Notes under the pieces: generated by a model
The model's input: only the letters and a program-made list of their open reading frames with translations
Databases searched by the model: none
Told to the model about the DNA's origin: nothing
Assembly: GCA_023512475.1 (NCBI GenBank)
Contig: JAILZL010000003.1
Span: 82,075 to 146,074, forward strand
Reading direction: 5' to 3'
Origin: Syntrophobacterales bacterium
GTDB lineage: Bacteria; Desulfobacterota; Desulfobaccia; Desulfobaccales; 0-14-0-80-60-11
Length of the DNA stretch: 64,000 nucleotides
Shown here: positions 44,091 to 52,491 of the stretch, one piece after another
Numbering within the stretch: position 1 is the stretch's first letter
How the letters are laid out: every line of letters starts with the position of its first letter
Made by a program: the position numbers and the translations under genes

Positions 44091-45461
44091 ATGGACTCCT
44101 ATAAGATTCTGCTCCCGGAGGGGGAGTTGCCGGCAGCCTGGTATAACATCCAGCCGGATCTGCCCCGGCCCCTGCCTCCGTATCTGCATCCCGCCACCGG
44201 CCGGCCCGTAACCCCGGAGGATCTGGCCGCCATCTTCCCCCCGGAGCTCATCCGCCAGGAGATGAGTCAGGAGCGGGAGATCCCCATTCCGGAGCCGGTG
44301 CGGGAGATCTACCGCCTCTGGCGCCCCACTCCCTTGAGGCGGGCCGTGCGCCTGGAGCAGGCCCTGAAGACTCCGGCCCGGATTTACTACAAGGATGAAT
44401 CGGTCTCCCCTGCGGGCAGCCACAAACCCAACACCTCGGTGCCCCAGGCGTACTACAATAAGGTCGCCGGCATCCGGAGGCTGGCCACCGAGACCGGCGC
44501 CGGCCAGTGGGGGAGTGCCCTGGCTCTGGCCTGCAATTTCTTCGGGCTGGAGTGCACCGTTTATATGGTGAAGGTGAGCTATCAGCAGAAACCCTACCGC
44601 CGCTCCCTGATGCAGATCTGGGGGGCGGAGGTGCTGGCCTCCCCCACGGAGCACACCCAGGCCGGCCGCCGCATCCTGGCCGAGACCCCGGATACCCCCG
44701 GCAGCCTGGGGATCGCCATCTCCGAGGCGGTGGAGGACGCCGCCACCCACGGGGACACCAATTACTCCCTGGGGAGTGTGCTCAACCACGTCATGCTGCA
44801 CCAGACGGTCATCGGTCTGGAGACCCAAAAGCAGCTGGCCCTGGCCGGGGAGACCCCGGATGTGCTCATCGGCTGCGTGGGCGGCGGCAGCAACTTCGCC
44901 GGGTTTGTCTTCCCCTTCGTGCCGGACAAGCTCCGGGGCCGGCCGCTCAGGCTGGTGGCGGTGGAGCCCACCGCCTGCCCCACCCTCACCCGGGGCGCCT
45001 ATGCTTATGATTTCGGGGACACCGTGGGCCTCACCCCCCTCATGCTCATGCACACCCTGGGGCACGGCTTTGTGCCGCCGGGGATCCATGCCGGGGGCTT
45101 GCGCTACCATGGGGATGCGCCCTTGGTCTGTCTGCTGGTGCAGGAAAAGGTGATTGAGGCCCGGGCCTATTCCCAGAATCCGGTCTTTGAGGCGGCCCGG
45201 CTCTTCGCCCGGGCTGAAGGAGTGATACCGGCGCCGGAGACCGCCCATGCGGTGAAGGCCGCCATCGACGAGGCGGTGCGCTGCCGGGAGGAGAACCGGC
45301 CCGAGGTCATCGTCTTCAATTTCTCCGGGCACGGTTTTCTGGATCTGGCGGCCTATGACGCCTTTTTGGCGGGCAAACTGGAGGATGTGGAGTTTCCCGA
45401 GGCGGAGCTTAAGCGCTCTTTGGCGGAGCTCCCCCGGGTGCCCCCGGCGCCGGGGACCTGA
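44091..45461 (+). CDS. trpB: tryptophan synthase beta chain-like (TrpB2)
   Basis: A 456-residue PLP enzyme of the TrpB2 type, longer than standard TrpB (about 400) with the long N-terminal part ([17 protein letters not shown]). The PLP lysine lies in [11 protein letters not shown], where TrpB2 has GSHKxN, and the phosphate-binding loop is [11 protein letters not shown]. It condenses indole with serine. AAGGAG is 8 bases before ATG 44091. No other trp gene is near, which is common for TrpB2; it may salvage indole rather than serve the main pathway. Confidence 0.92.
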   Translation: MDSYKILLPEGELPAAWYNIQPDLPRPLPPYLHPATGRPVTPEDLAAIFPPELIRQEMSQEREIPIPEPVREIYRLWRPTPLRRAVRLEQALKTPARIYYKDESVSPAGSHKPNTSVPQAYYNKVAGIRRLATETGAGQWGSALALACNFFGLECTVYMVKVSYQQKPYRRSLMQIWGAEVLASPTEHTQAGRRILAETPDTPGSLGIAISEAVEDAATHGDTNYSLGSVLNHVMLHQTVIGLETQKQLALAGETPDVLIGCVGGGSNFAGFVFPFVPDKLRGRPLRLVAVEPTACPTLTRGAYAYDFGDTVGLTPLMLMHTLGHGFVPPGIHAGGLRYHGDAPLVCLLVQEKVIEARAYSQNPVFEAARLFARAEGVIPAPETAHAVKAAIDEAVRCREENRPEVIVFNFSGHGFLDLAAYDAFLAGKLEDVEFPEAELKRSLAELPRVPPAPGT

Positions 45462-45654
45462 GAATGCCGGCAAGGCCATGACAGCTCAGGAGATCCGGGC
45501 GGGAGAAGGGACAAAGGAACGCGGACCCCAGCCCTGGCCTCAGGTTTGAGGAGCAACAGCCCCTTCCCGGGGCGGCGATGCGGCTGACCGTCACATCCCC
45601 CCAAGGGGGGGAGGGCCACCCCGGGGCCGGAAAAGGCAGGGGGGTCGGCCCTTC

Positions 45655-46110
45655 TCACTCCACCAGGGGCAGAAAGGCGCCGGCCGCCCGCTGGCGCCGG
45701 GCCCGGTGGATGACCCGGGCGGTGAAGGGAGGCAGCTGAAGGCTCTCCAGCTCGGGGAGCGGGACAAACCGGGCGGCGGTGATGTCCGAGGCGGGCCGGG
45801 GCTCCCCCGCCACATGTTCGCAGGCGAAATCCACCAGCACATAGTGGTAGGGCACGCCTCCCTGCTCGTCCCGGTAGATGCGCTCCAGCACCGCGGTGAT
45901 CCCCAGGATCCGCACCTGAAGCCCCGTCTCCTCCCGGACTTCCCGGAGCAGGGCCGCCGTCAGGCGTTCGCCCACCTCCACCAGCCCGCCGGGCAGGCTC
46001 CAGGCCCCTTTCTGCGGCTCCTGGCCCCGGCGCACCAGGAGGACCTCCTCCCCTCGGAAGATGACTGCGCCCACCCCTACCAGGGGTTGTTCGGGATAAT
46101 GGCGTTTCAT
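45655..46110 (-). CDS. Nudix hydrolase
   Basis: A 151-residue Nudix protein. The box G-x5-E-x7-REUxEExGU is complete: GGLVEVGERLTAALLREVREETGL. The start VGVGAVIFRGEEVLLVRRGQEP and GAWSLPGG fit ADP-ribose pyrophosphatase-like or 8-oxo-dGTP-type members. The substrate is not readable from sequence. It lies 91 bases downstream of the polyferredoxin gene on the same strand and 193 bases from the trpB end, facing it. Confidence 0.92.
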   Translation of the reverse strand: MKRHYPEQPLVGVGAVIFRGEEVLLVRRGQEPQKGAWSLPGGLVEVGERLTAALLREVREETGLQVRILGITAVLERIYRDEQGGVPYHYVLVDFACEHVAGEPRPASDITAARFVPLPELESLQLPPFTARVIHRARRQRAAGAFLPLVE

Positions 46111-46201
46111 GGGATGTGTGCCGGCGGGGGAGGGCTGGTGGCGGCCCCCCTTCCCAGCCTCTCTCCTCCACCCCGGGGGCGTGGATGGTGCCGTCCTCCC
46201 C

Positions 46202-47848
46202 TTACATCTCCACCCTCAGCGACCGCCGCACCCGCACCGCCGCCGCGCCGCCCACCGGACAGACGTGCTCGCAATGGCCGCAGCCGATACAGCGCTCCGG
46301 GTGCACCACCGGCAGTTTCACCAGCGTCTTTTCCCCTTTGCTGTTGAGGACCTCCCCCAGGTTGAAGGTGATGGCCTTGGGGGAGACCGGGCAGTGCTCT
46401 TCGCACACCAGGCAGTCGCTGCCCTCGGACCAGGGGATGCAGCGGTTGCGGTCGAAGGCCGCCACCCCCAGGGCCAGGGCCTGTTTGTCGGCCAGCTTCA
46501 GGGCCGGGATGGCGCCGGTGGGGCAAACCTGGCCGCAGAGATTGCAGCCATAAGAGCAATACCCCAGCCGGGGGACCAGCCGGGGGGTATAGAGGCCTTC
46601 CAGACCCGCCTCCCACAGGACCGGCTGCAGACCGTTGGTGAGACAGACCTTGAGGCACTGGCCGCAGCGGATGCAGCGGGCCAGAAATTCCCCTTCCTCC
46701 TGGGCGCCGGGCGGACGTAGCAGGAATTCATCGGGCCGTTTGGCCAGGGAGCCCAGGCGCACCACCGGCGCCAGCGCCACCCCCGCCGCCAGGGCGGTGA
46801 GCACCTGGCGCCGCCCCAGATCCAGGGGCGCCCGGGGGAGGCGCTGCCAGACAAAGTCGGCCCGGCCCCGCTCACAGGCGGCCACACAGCTCAGGCAGAG
46901 CTGGCATTCCGAGGAGAGGTGCGGCCTGAGGCGGCCCCGGGCCCCTTCGGGAGAGGCGGCGGCCGCGGTCCCCTCCTCTTCCCGCTGACTGGGAGAGGCG
47001 GACGACTCCGGACCCCCTCCTGCAAATGCGCCCATCTTGCACAGGACGGCGCAATCCCCGCAGTCCGGGCAGAGCACCGCAGGCTTGCGGCGCAAAAGGG
47101 AGAAACGGGCCAAAATCCCGTACAGAGCCCCCAGGGGACAGAGGGCCCGGCACCAGAAGCGGCGGTCCAGCCTCTCCGCGGCCACGATGAGGGCAAAAAG
47201 GGCCAGGGTGAGGAAGGGCAACAGAAACACCAGGCCCCGGAAGGGCAGCACAGTGGCCTTGAGGAGTTTGTACACCGGCTCGCTGAGATGGGTCACCGGC
47301 GGCCCCAGGTGGTAGAGCACGGTGCTGCCTTTCTCCACCCCGTAGCTGAAGGCGGGGTACAGGACGATGGTCAGGGTGCGGTATAAGAGGGAGAGGGGGT
47401 CAAACAGCCCGGCCAGATTGACGGAGAAAGGCGCCCCGGCCAACAGGGCGACCAGGAGGTAATATTTGGCCCGGCGCCAGCGGTCCGCCACCCCGGTATC
47501 CGGCCGGGGAAGGAAAAGCAGGCGCCGGCAGGCATCCAGGGTGGTGCCCAGGGGGCAGACCCAGCCGCAGAAAAACCGCCCCAGCACCAGCGTGAGGAGA
47601 ACAAAGCTCAGGGACCACAGCAAGGCCGGCACCAGGGGGCTGAAGGTGAGGAGGGTGACCGCCAAAGCCAGGGGGTCGAAGCGGAAAAAGAGATCCACCG
47701 GCCAGGCCAGATGCTCCTGGCCGCCATACTCCGCCTTCAGGAAGAGCCAGACAAAGAGGAGGAAAAAGAAAATCTGGCTGGCCCGGCGCAGGTGCAGCCA
47801 CAACCTCTGGGGAGGAGGGGCGGGGGATTTTTCCGGTCTCGCGTCCAT
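46202..47848 (-). CDS. NapH/NapG-like membrane polyferredoxin fusion
   Basis: A 548-residue protein. The first half is NapH-like: four to five membrane helices with RFFCGWVCPLGTTLDACR, a second CxxxCPLGALYG and CPDCGDCAVLCKMGAF. After a linker comes CQLCLSCVAACERG and an internal twin-arginine-like GRRQVLTALAAGVALAP. The second half resembles NapG, with three to four [4Fe-4S] motifs (CIRCGQCLKVC, CSYGCNLCGQVCP, CLVCEEHCP, CIGCGHCEHVCP). It is probably an electron conduit between quinol and periplasmic acceptors. The DUF362 gene lies 310 bases upstream on the same strand. A single chain for both halves is unusual. Confidence 0.88.
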   Translation of the reverse strand: MDARPEKSPAPPPQRLWLHLRRASQIFFFLLFVWLFLKAEYGGQEHLAWPVDLFFRFDPLALAVTLLTFSPLVPALLWSLSFVLLTLVLGRFFCGWVCPLGTTLDACRRLLFLPRPDTGVADRWRRAKYYLLVALLAGAPFSVNLAGLFDPLSLLYRTLTIVLYPAFSYGVEKGSTVLYHLGPPVTHLSEPVYKLLKATVLPFRGLVFLLPFLTLALFALIVAAERLDRRFWCRALCPLGALYGILARFSLLRRKPAVLCPDCGDCAVLCKMGAFAGGGPESSASPSQREEEGTAAAASPEGARGRLRPHLSSECQLCLSCVAACERGRADFVWQRLPRAPLDLGRRQVLTALAAGVALAPVVRLGSLAKRPDEFLLRPPGAQEEGEFLARCIRCGQCLKVCLTNGLQPVLWEAGLEGLYTPRLVPRLGYCSYGCNLCGQVCPTGAIPALKLADKQALALGVAAFDRNRCIPWSEGSDCLVCEEHCPVSPKAITFNLGEVLNSKGEKTLVKLPVVHPERCIGCGHCEHVCPVGGAAAVRVRRSLRVEM

Positions 47849-48020
47849 GTTGTGGGGGATCGCCCCGGGGAGGAAATCTCAACCCCCTCCCGCGGGGAAA
47901 AAGGATGCGGGGCGGGGAGAGGCGCCTCCCACCGCCCGGACATCCGGGCCGGCGGGGCCGGAGCCGTTCCGGGGAACCCGCCTGCCCCTTGGCAAATAGG
48001 TGAAAAAGTTTTCCGGGGGC

Positions 48021-48160
48021 GGGGCCAGGGGTCACAGGCCCCTGCCCCTTCCCCGGGCCCCCTCCCCAACCCCCTGAATGGGAGGCGGCTTCGCCAAACC
48101 GGCAAGTCGGCCAGCCTCAACCCACCGGATTTCGGGGAGGGGTGCTTTCCCACCGCGGTC
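48021..48160 (+). repeat. dispersed intergenic repeat, copy 4 (longest)
   Basis: The fullest copy: GGGGCCAGGGGTCACAG, CCCCTGCCCC (pairing with CAGGGG), a C-rich stretch, TGGGAGGCGGCTTCGCCA, CGGCAAGTCGGCCAGCCTCA, CCCACCGGATTTCGGG and CTTTCCCACCG. It occupies most of the 310-base gap between the polyferredoxin start and the DUF362 stop (48159). The rest of the gap is GC-rich with nothing I can name. Confidence 0.7.
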
Positions 48161-49070
48161 AGACAAAGGTGACCTTGCTGAGCTCCATCTCCCCGAGGCC
48201 CAGTTCGTAGGCCTTGGTGATATAGCCGATCTCTGCGGGCTTAAGGCCGAAGAGGGTGGTGCCGTAGGCGTCCAGGGCCACCGGGTCGGGGCCGGCCAAC
48301 ACCAGGTTGCGCACCTCCACATCCGCGATATTGCCGCCGGTGGGGCCGTTTCTGAGCAGGATGCGGGTGCAGTCCAGGACATGCAGGTCCGGCCTGAGGA
48401 CCAGGTTCATGTCGGCGATATTCTGGTGCAGGCCCACATGGCAGCGCCCCCGCCAGCCGCCGATGGCCCCCATCATGTTCTTCAGGCACAGGGTGAGGCG
48501 GGCCTCGCTGTGGTGTTTGGCCACCGGGATGTTGATGAAGCGGTCGGCCTCCAGGATGTCTTTGTAGTAGAGCCACTTCTTTAGGGACTTGGCCTTCTCC
48601 GCCTTCACCTCCACGAAGCGGCGCTCATCCACGTACTCCACCACCACCCGGGGGTCCTTGAGGGCCTCCACCGCCGGCTTGATGCCGCTGTTCTGGTAGG
48701 CCTTGCGGGCGTCGTGGCAGGTATGGTCCAGGACCTTCACCTGCTTGGCCCCGGCCTCCAGACACATCTCCACCACCCGGCGCACCACCTCGGGGTGGGC
48801 GTTGGCCGCCAGCTCCGGGGCCCGGTCCCAGGCCATGTTGGGCTTCACCACCACCGTCTCCCCGGGGTTGACGAACTTTTTCATGCCCCCCAGGGCCTCC
48901 ACCGCGTCCGAGGTGAGGTTGGCCCAGTGGGTGCCTTCTTTCTTGGCAATGACCGGCTGGGGCCGCCGCTCCGGGGCCATGGCCCAGAGCTCCTGCGGCA
49001 GTACCCAGTGGGCGGTGCCGGCCGCGGCGCCCAGGAGCGCCAGTTGCTTCAGAAATTCCCGTCGTTCCAT
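48159..49070 (-). CDS. DUF362-domain protein with twin-arginine signal
   Basis: A 303-residue protein with a Tat-type start (ERREFLKQLALLGAAAGTAHW) and the DUF362 fold: GGMKKFVNPGETVVVKPNMAWD, VVEMCLEAGAKQVKVLDHTCHD, FINIPVAKHHSEARLTLCLKNMMGAIGG and AGPDPVALDAYGTTLFGLKP. DUF362 proteins often stand beside polyferredoxins, as here, and probably take part in periplasmic redox or Fe-S chemistry; the reaction is unknown. No [4Fe-4S] motif is seen in this chain, so the neighbouring polyferredoxin may supply electrons. GGGAGGAC precedes the ATG. Confidence 0.88.
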   Translation of the reverse strand: MERREFLKQLALLGAAAGTAHWVLPQELWAMAPERRPQPVIAKKEGTHWANLTSDAVEALGGMKKFVNPGETVVVKPNMAWDRAPELAANAHPEVVRRVVEMCLEAGAKQVKVLDHTCHDARKAYQNSGIKPAVEALKDPRVVVEYVDERRFVEVKAEKAKSLKKWLYYKDILEADRFINIPVAKHHSEARLTLCLKNMMGAIGGWRGRCHVGLHQNIADMNLVLRPDLHVLDCTRILLRNGPTGGNIADVEVRNLVLAGPDPVALDAYGTTLFGLKPAEIGYITKAYELGLGEMELSKVTFV

Positions 49071-49080
49071 GCGTCCTCCC

Positions 49081-49098
49081 GGAGGGTTTCGACCCTCC
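49081..49098 (-). other. tetraloop hairpin next to the DUF362 ribosome site
   Basis: A perfect 7-bp stem GGAGGGT / ACCCTCC with a 4-base loop (CGAA on the transcript) sits directly upstream of the Shine-Dalgarno GGGAGGAC. It could control or protect the translation start, or be chance in GC-rich DNA. Confidence 0.4.
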
Positions 49099-49204
49099 CT
49101 TCAGGCCGTGGTTCCCTTGCGCCCGTCACCGGGCCTTCCTGGCCGCGATTTCCCTTACCCATTATTTTGACGATATCCACCCCGCCGGTGCAACAAGTTT
49201 TCCC

Positions 49205-49233
49205 TTGACAGGGGAGCGCGGTCGTTTTATTGA
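49205..49233 (+). promoter_or_regulatory. probable promoter of the TetR-efflux operon
   Basis: TTGACA (49205-49210), 17 bases, TATTGA (49228-49233). The start would fall near 49240, inside the first operator. Confidence 0.5.
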
Positions 49234-49264
49234 CTTAAAAGTCATTTTTCTGACTTTAGAGTCA
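49231..49264 (+). promoter_or_regulatory. two adjacent palindromic operators for the TetR regulator
   Basis: Site 1 (49231-49244) is TGACTT-AA-AAGTCA, site 2 (49251-49264) is TGACTTTAGAGTCA; their centres are 20 bases apart, about two helical turns. They overlap the -10 and the start region and stop just before the TetR ATG, the usual place for autorepression. Confidence 0.72.
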
Positions 49265-49906
49265 ATGGGCGCCAAAGTCACGAAAAAAGAGGTGCTGACG
49301 GAGTTCCGCACCCAGGAAATCCTGGCCGCGGCCCGCCGGGTGATGGAGCGCCGGGGCGGGGTGGAGGGGGCCACCATGGAGGAGATCGCCCAGGCCGCCG
49401 GAGTGGCCAAGGGGACGATTTACCTCTATTTTGCCAGCAAGGAGCACCTGATCTCCGCCCTCATGTCCCAGGTGGGGGAAAACCTCCGCCGGGAGCTGGA
49501 GGCTATCCTCACCCGTCCGGGGTCGGCCTGGGAGCGCCTCCTGGGAGCCCTGCAGCTCTGTCTGGACTATCTGAGGCGCGAGCGTCTGCTGTTCCCGGTC
49601 TATTTCCGGGATCTGCCCCGCTGGCTCTCCAGGGCGAACACTCCCTTTCAGCGCATCCGGCAGCTGGAGGAGGAGATCCTGGCCCAGCTGACCGGGCTGT
49701 TTTCCCAGGGGATCTCCCAGGGGGAATTTGTGGCTGCCGACCCCCGTCTCCTGGCCTGCCTGTTCCGGGGGCTGATCCGGGGGGTGGGCTACTATCAGTG
49801 GCAGGAGGCCCCGGAAATCCCGCTCACGGAAGCCGAGCCGGTGCTGCGGGCCCTCCTGGGCGGACTGCGGCGGCCGAGGGCTTCACAGGAGGTGCTGTCG
49901 TCATGA
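49265..49906 (+). CDS. TetR/AcrR-family transcriptional regulator
   Basis: A 213-residue repressor. The helix-turn-helix (about 15-60) reads FRTQEILAAARRVMERRGGVEGATMEEIAQAAGVAKGTIYLYFASKEHL, typical of the family, and the rest is the helical ligand-binding domain. The ATG at 49265 is chosen because the likely transcription start and operators lie upstream; an in-frame TTG at 49205 would be in the promoter. Its stop overlaps the start of the TolC-like gene by four bases. It most likely represses this four-gene efflux operon and is released by a toxic compound. Confidence 0.9.
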   Translation: MGAKVTKKEVLTEFRTQEILAAARRVMERRGGVEGATMEEIAQAAGVAKGTIYLYFASKEHLISALMSQVGENLRRELEAILTRPGSAWERLLGALQLCLDYLRRERLLFPVYFRDLPRWLSRANTPFQRIRQLEEEILAQLTGLFSQGISQGEFVAADPRLLACLFRGLIRGVGYYQWQEAPEIPLTEAEPVLRALLGGLRRPRASQEVLSS

Positions 49907-51246
49907 TCCGTCTCCTGGTCTGGCTGGCCCTGGGGCTGCCGGTGCTCCTGGGGCCCCCCGGAGCGGCCACCGCCGCAGACCCGCCCCGGGAGCTCACCCT
50001 GCGGGAGGCCCTCCGGCAGGCGGCCCAGGCCAACCCCACCCTGAAGATCGCCCGCCTGGAGGAGCTCATCGCCGATGCCGAGGTGGTGCGGGCCCGGGCC
50101 GGGTTTCTCCCCCAGGTGAAGGCCCAGGTGGGGCACACCCTGTACGACAACCCGGTGAAGATCCGCATCGGCGCCGGGGCCGGCCCCGCCGGTCCCGCGG
50201 GCTTCCGCATGACCAACCGCAATTTCTGGTCCAGTCAGGTGGTGGCGGAACAGACAGTCTTCGACTTTTTCGCCACCTCCTCCCGCTACCAGGCCGCGGT
50301 GTTGGGGAAGTCCATCAGCCGCCTGGACAGCGCCCAGGTGCGGGATAACCTCTTTTTGGCGGTCTGCCAGGGTTATTTCCGGGTGCTCCGGGCGGAGAAG
50401 ATGGTGCAGGTGGCCCAGCAGGAGGTGACCCAGCTGAGGGAGCACCTGAAAAACGCCCGCAATCTCTATGAGGTGGGGCTCACCACCTACAATGATGTGC
50501 TCCAGGCGGAGGTGGCCCTGGCGGACGCGGAGCAGCGGCTCATCACCGCCAGGAGCGATGTCACCACCGCCACCTCCCAGCTCAACAAGCTGCTGGCCCT
50601 CCCCATCGGCACCCCCCTGAAGCTCGCCGAGGAGAGCGAGCTGGCCGTGCCGGTGGCGGAGCTCCCCCAGGCAGCCCGCACCGCCCTGGAGCGCCGGCCG
50701 GATCTCAAGGCGGCGGAAGGCCGCATCCGGCAGGGGGAAAAGGCCGTCACCCAGGCCCAGGCGGGCTTCTACCCCCGGGTTTTTGTGCAGGCGGGCCAGA
50801 CCTGGCAGCAAAACGACACCTGGCTGCACGACAACCAGTGGTTCGCCATCGTCGGTCTGCAGTGGAGCCTCTTTTCCGGCTTCGACACCCGGGCCCAGGT
50901 GCGCCAGGCCAAAGAGCGCCTGGAGCAGCTGAAGCTGAAGCGCCAGGACTTGAGTGATCAGGTGAAGCTGGAGGTGCAGACCGCCTACCTGGATGTAAAG
51001 GACACCGCCGAGCGCATCCGGGTGACCCAGAAGGCCGTCAGCCAGGGGGAGGAGAACCTGCGCCTCAATGAAGAGCGCTACAAGGAACAGGTGGGCACCG
51101 CCACCGACGTCATCGACGCCCAGACCCTGCTCACCAAGGCCCGGGTCAATTTTTACAACGCCCGTTATGATCACCAGATGGCCAAGGCCACCTATCTCTG
51201 GGCCGTGGGGGCCATCAATGAACTGCTGGAGAACAAGCAGCCCTGA
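49903..51246 (+). CDS. TolC-family outer-membrane efflux protein
   Basis: A 447-residue protein with a signal peptide (IRLLVWLALGLPVLLGPPGAATA) and the two-fold repeated TolC/OEP structure of beta barrel and long coiled helices: LTLREALRQAAQANPTLKIARLE opens it, GLTTYNDVLQAEVALADAEQRLI and VGTATDVIDAQTLLTKARVNFYNARYDHQMAKATYLWAVG mark the repeats. It forms the outer-membrane channel. ATG 49903 overlaps the tetR stop, and the HlyD gene follows after 2 bases. Confidence 0.93.
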   Translation: MIRLLVWLALGLPVLLGPPGAATAADPPRELTLREALRQAAQANPTLKIARLEELIADAEVVRARAGFLPQVKAQVGHTLYDNPVKIRIGAGAGPAGPAGFRMTNRNFWSSQVVAEQTVFDFFATSSRYQAAVLGKSISRLDSAQVRDNLFLAVCQGYFRVLRAEKMVQVAQQEVTQLREHLKNARNLYEVGLTTYNDVLQAEVALADAEQRLITARSDVTTATSQLNKLLALPIGTPLKLAEESELAVPVAELPQAARTALERRPDLKAAEGRIRQGEKAVTQAQAGFYPRVFVQAGQTWQQNDTWLHDNQWFAIVGLQWSLFSGFDTRAQVRQAKERLEQLKLKRQDLSDQVKLEVQTAYLDVKDTAERIRVTQKAVSQGEENLRLNEERYKEQVGTATDVIDAQTLLTKARVNFYNARYDHQMAKATYLWAVGAINELLENKQP

Positions 51247-51248
51247 CG

Positions 51249-52343
51249 ATGGCGCATAAAAACCTCCTGCGTGTCGGCGTGATCCTGGTGGTGCTCCTGG
51301 TGGCTGCCGCCGGGGTGGGTTACTGGTATTATCTGCGCATCTTTGTGAGCACCGATGATGCCTATGTCAGCGGGCATGTGGGGGTGGTCTCCGCCCGGGT
51401 GCCCGGCCGGGTGGCCCAGGTGCTGGTGGACAACAACCAGCCCGTCACCGCCGGTCAGGTGCTCCTGACCCTGGAGCCCCAGGACTTCGAAGTGGCGGTG
51501 GCCCAGGCCGAGGCCACGCTGAACCGCCTGCGCCAGGACCTGGCGGCCCAATACGCCCGGGTGGCCGCCGCCCGGGCCAAAATCCTCCAGAGCCGGGCGC
51601 ACCTGAATCAGGCCCTCACCGACCAGCGGCGGTACAGCAGTCTCTACGAACGCCGCACCGTCCCCCGCCAGACCCTGGACCAGGTGAACACCCGGGTGAA
51701 GGTGGCCCAGGGCGAGCTGGCCGAGGCCCAAGCCGAAGAGCGCCAGGCCCTGGCGGCCATCGGCGGCTCCACCGATATCCCCCTGGAGGAGCAGCCTGCC
51801 ATCCGGGAGGCCAAGGCCCGCCTGGAGGAGGCCCGGCTGCGCCTCTCCTATACCCAGGTCAAGGCCGGGGTGAGCGGCTACGTCACCCGGCGCCAGGTGA
51901 AGCCGGGGAACTGGGTGCAGCCCGGCCAGCCCCTGATGATGGTGGTGCCGCTGGAGTTCGGGGATCTGTGGGTTGAGGCCAACTACAAGGAGACCCAGCT
52001 CACCCACGTCTGCATCGGCCAGAAGGCCAAGGTGACGGTGGACACCTACCCGGGCGTCACCTTCGGAGGAGTGGTGGACTCCATCATGGCGGGCACCGGG
52101 GCCGCCTTCGCCTTGCTGCCCCCGGAGAATGCCACCGGCAACTGGGTCAAGGTGGTGCAGCGCATCCCGGTGAAGATCCGCCTGCTGCCGCCTTTCCCGG
52201 AGGACCGGCCCCTGCGCCTGGGCATGTCCTGTTACGCCACCATCGACACCCGGGACCGCTCCGGTCCCCGCCTGCTGGCGGGCGGGGGGACAGGCGGGGC
52301 GCGGGAACCGGCCTCCCGGGCGCCCCTTGCCGCCCGCCCCTGA
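51249..52343 (+). CDS. HlyD/EmrA-type membrane fusion protein
   Basis: A 364-residue periplasmic adaptor with one N-terminal membrane helix (LLRVGVILVVLLVAAAGVGYWYYL), the STDDAYVSGHVGVVSARVPGRVAQVLVDNNQPVTAGQVLLTLEP lipoyl-type entry of EmrA proteins, a coiled-coil hairpin (about 90-190) and the closing lipoyl and beta-barrel parts (VKAGVSGYVTRRQVKPGNWVQPGQPLMMVVPL). It links the MFS pump to the TolC protein. It begins 2 bases after the tolC-like stop. Confidence 0.93.
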   Translation: MAHKNLLRVGVILVVLLVAAAGVGYWYYLRIFVSTDDAYVSGHVGVVSARVPGRVAQVLVDNNQPVTAGQVLLTLEPQDFEVAVAQAEATLNRLRQDLAAQYARVAAARAKILQSRAHLNQALTDQRRYSSLYERRTVPRQTLDQVNTRVKVAQGELAEAQAEERQALAAIGGSTDIPLEEQPAIREAKARLEEARLRLSYTQVKAGVSGYVTRRQVKPGNWVQPGQPLMMVVPLEFGDLWVEANYKETQLTHVCIGQKAKVTVDTYPGVTFGGVVDSIMAGTGAAFALLPPENATGNWVKVVQRIPVKIRLLPPFPEDRPLRLGMSCYATIDTRDRSGPRLLAGGGTGGAREPASRAPLAARP

Positions 52344-52491
52344 GGGAGAGGGCGGGGATGAGGAACTTGCACCCCGGGTCCCCCACTCCGGCTGAAGACG
52401 GCCCGGGAGGGAGGGCAGGGGATTTGGGCCTTCCTCCTGCAGGTCCGGAAGATCAGCTCCCCATCCCTGAACCGGTGAGCCCCCTGCAGCC

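Noticed and set aside
43692..45479. Extension of the prim-pol-like gene upstream to 45479
   Set aside because: The extra text lies antisense to trpB and has no domain; GTG 43691 has a ribosome site and starts the real sequence.
49205..49264. TetR translation start at the TTG at 49205
   Set aside because: This stretch holds the -35, -10 and both operators; ATG 49265 is the first sensible start.
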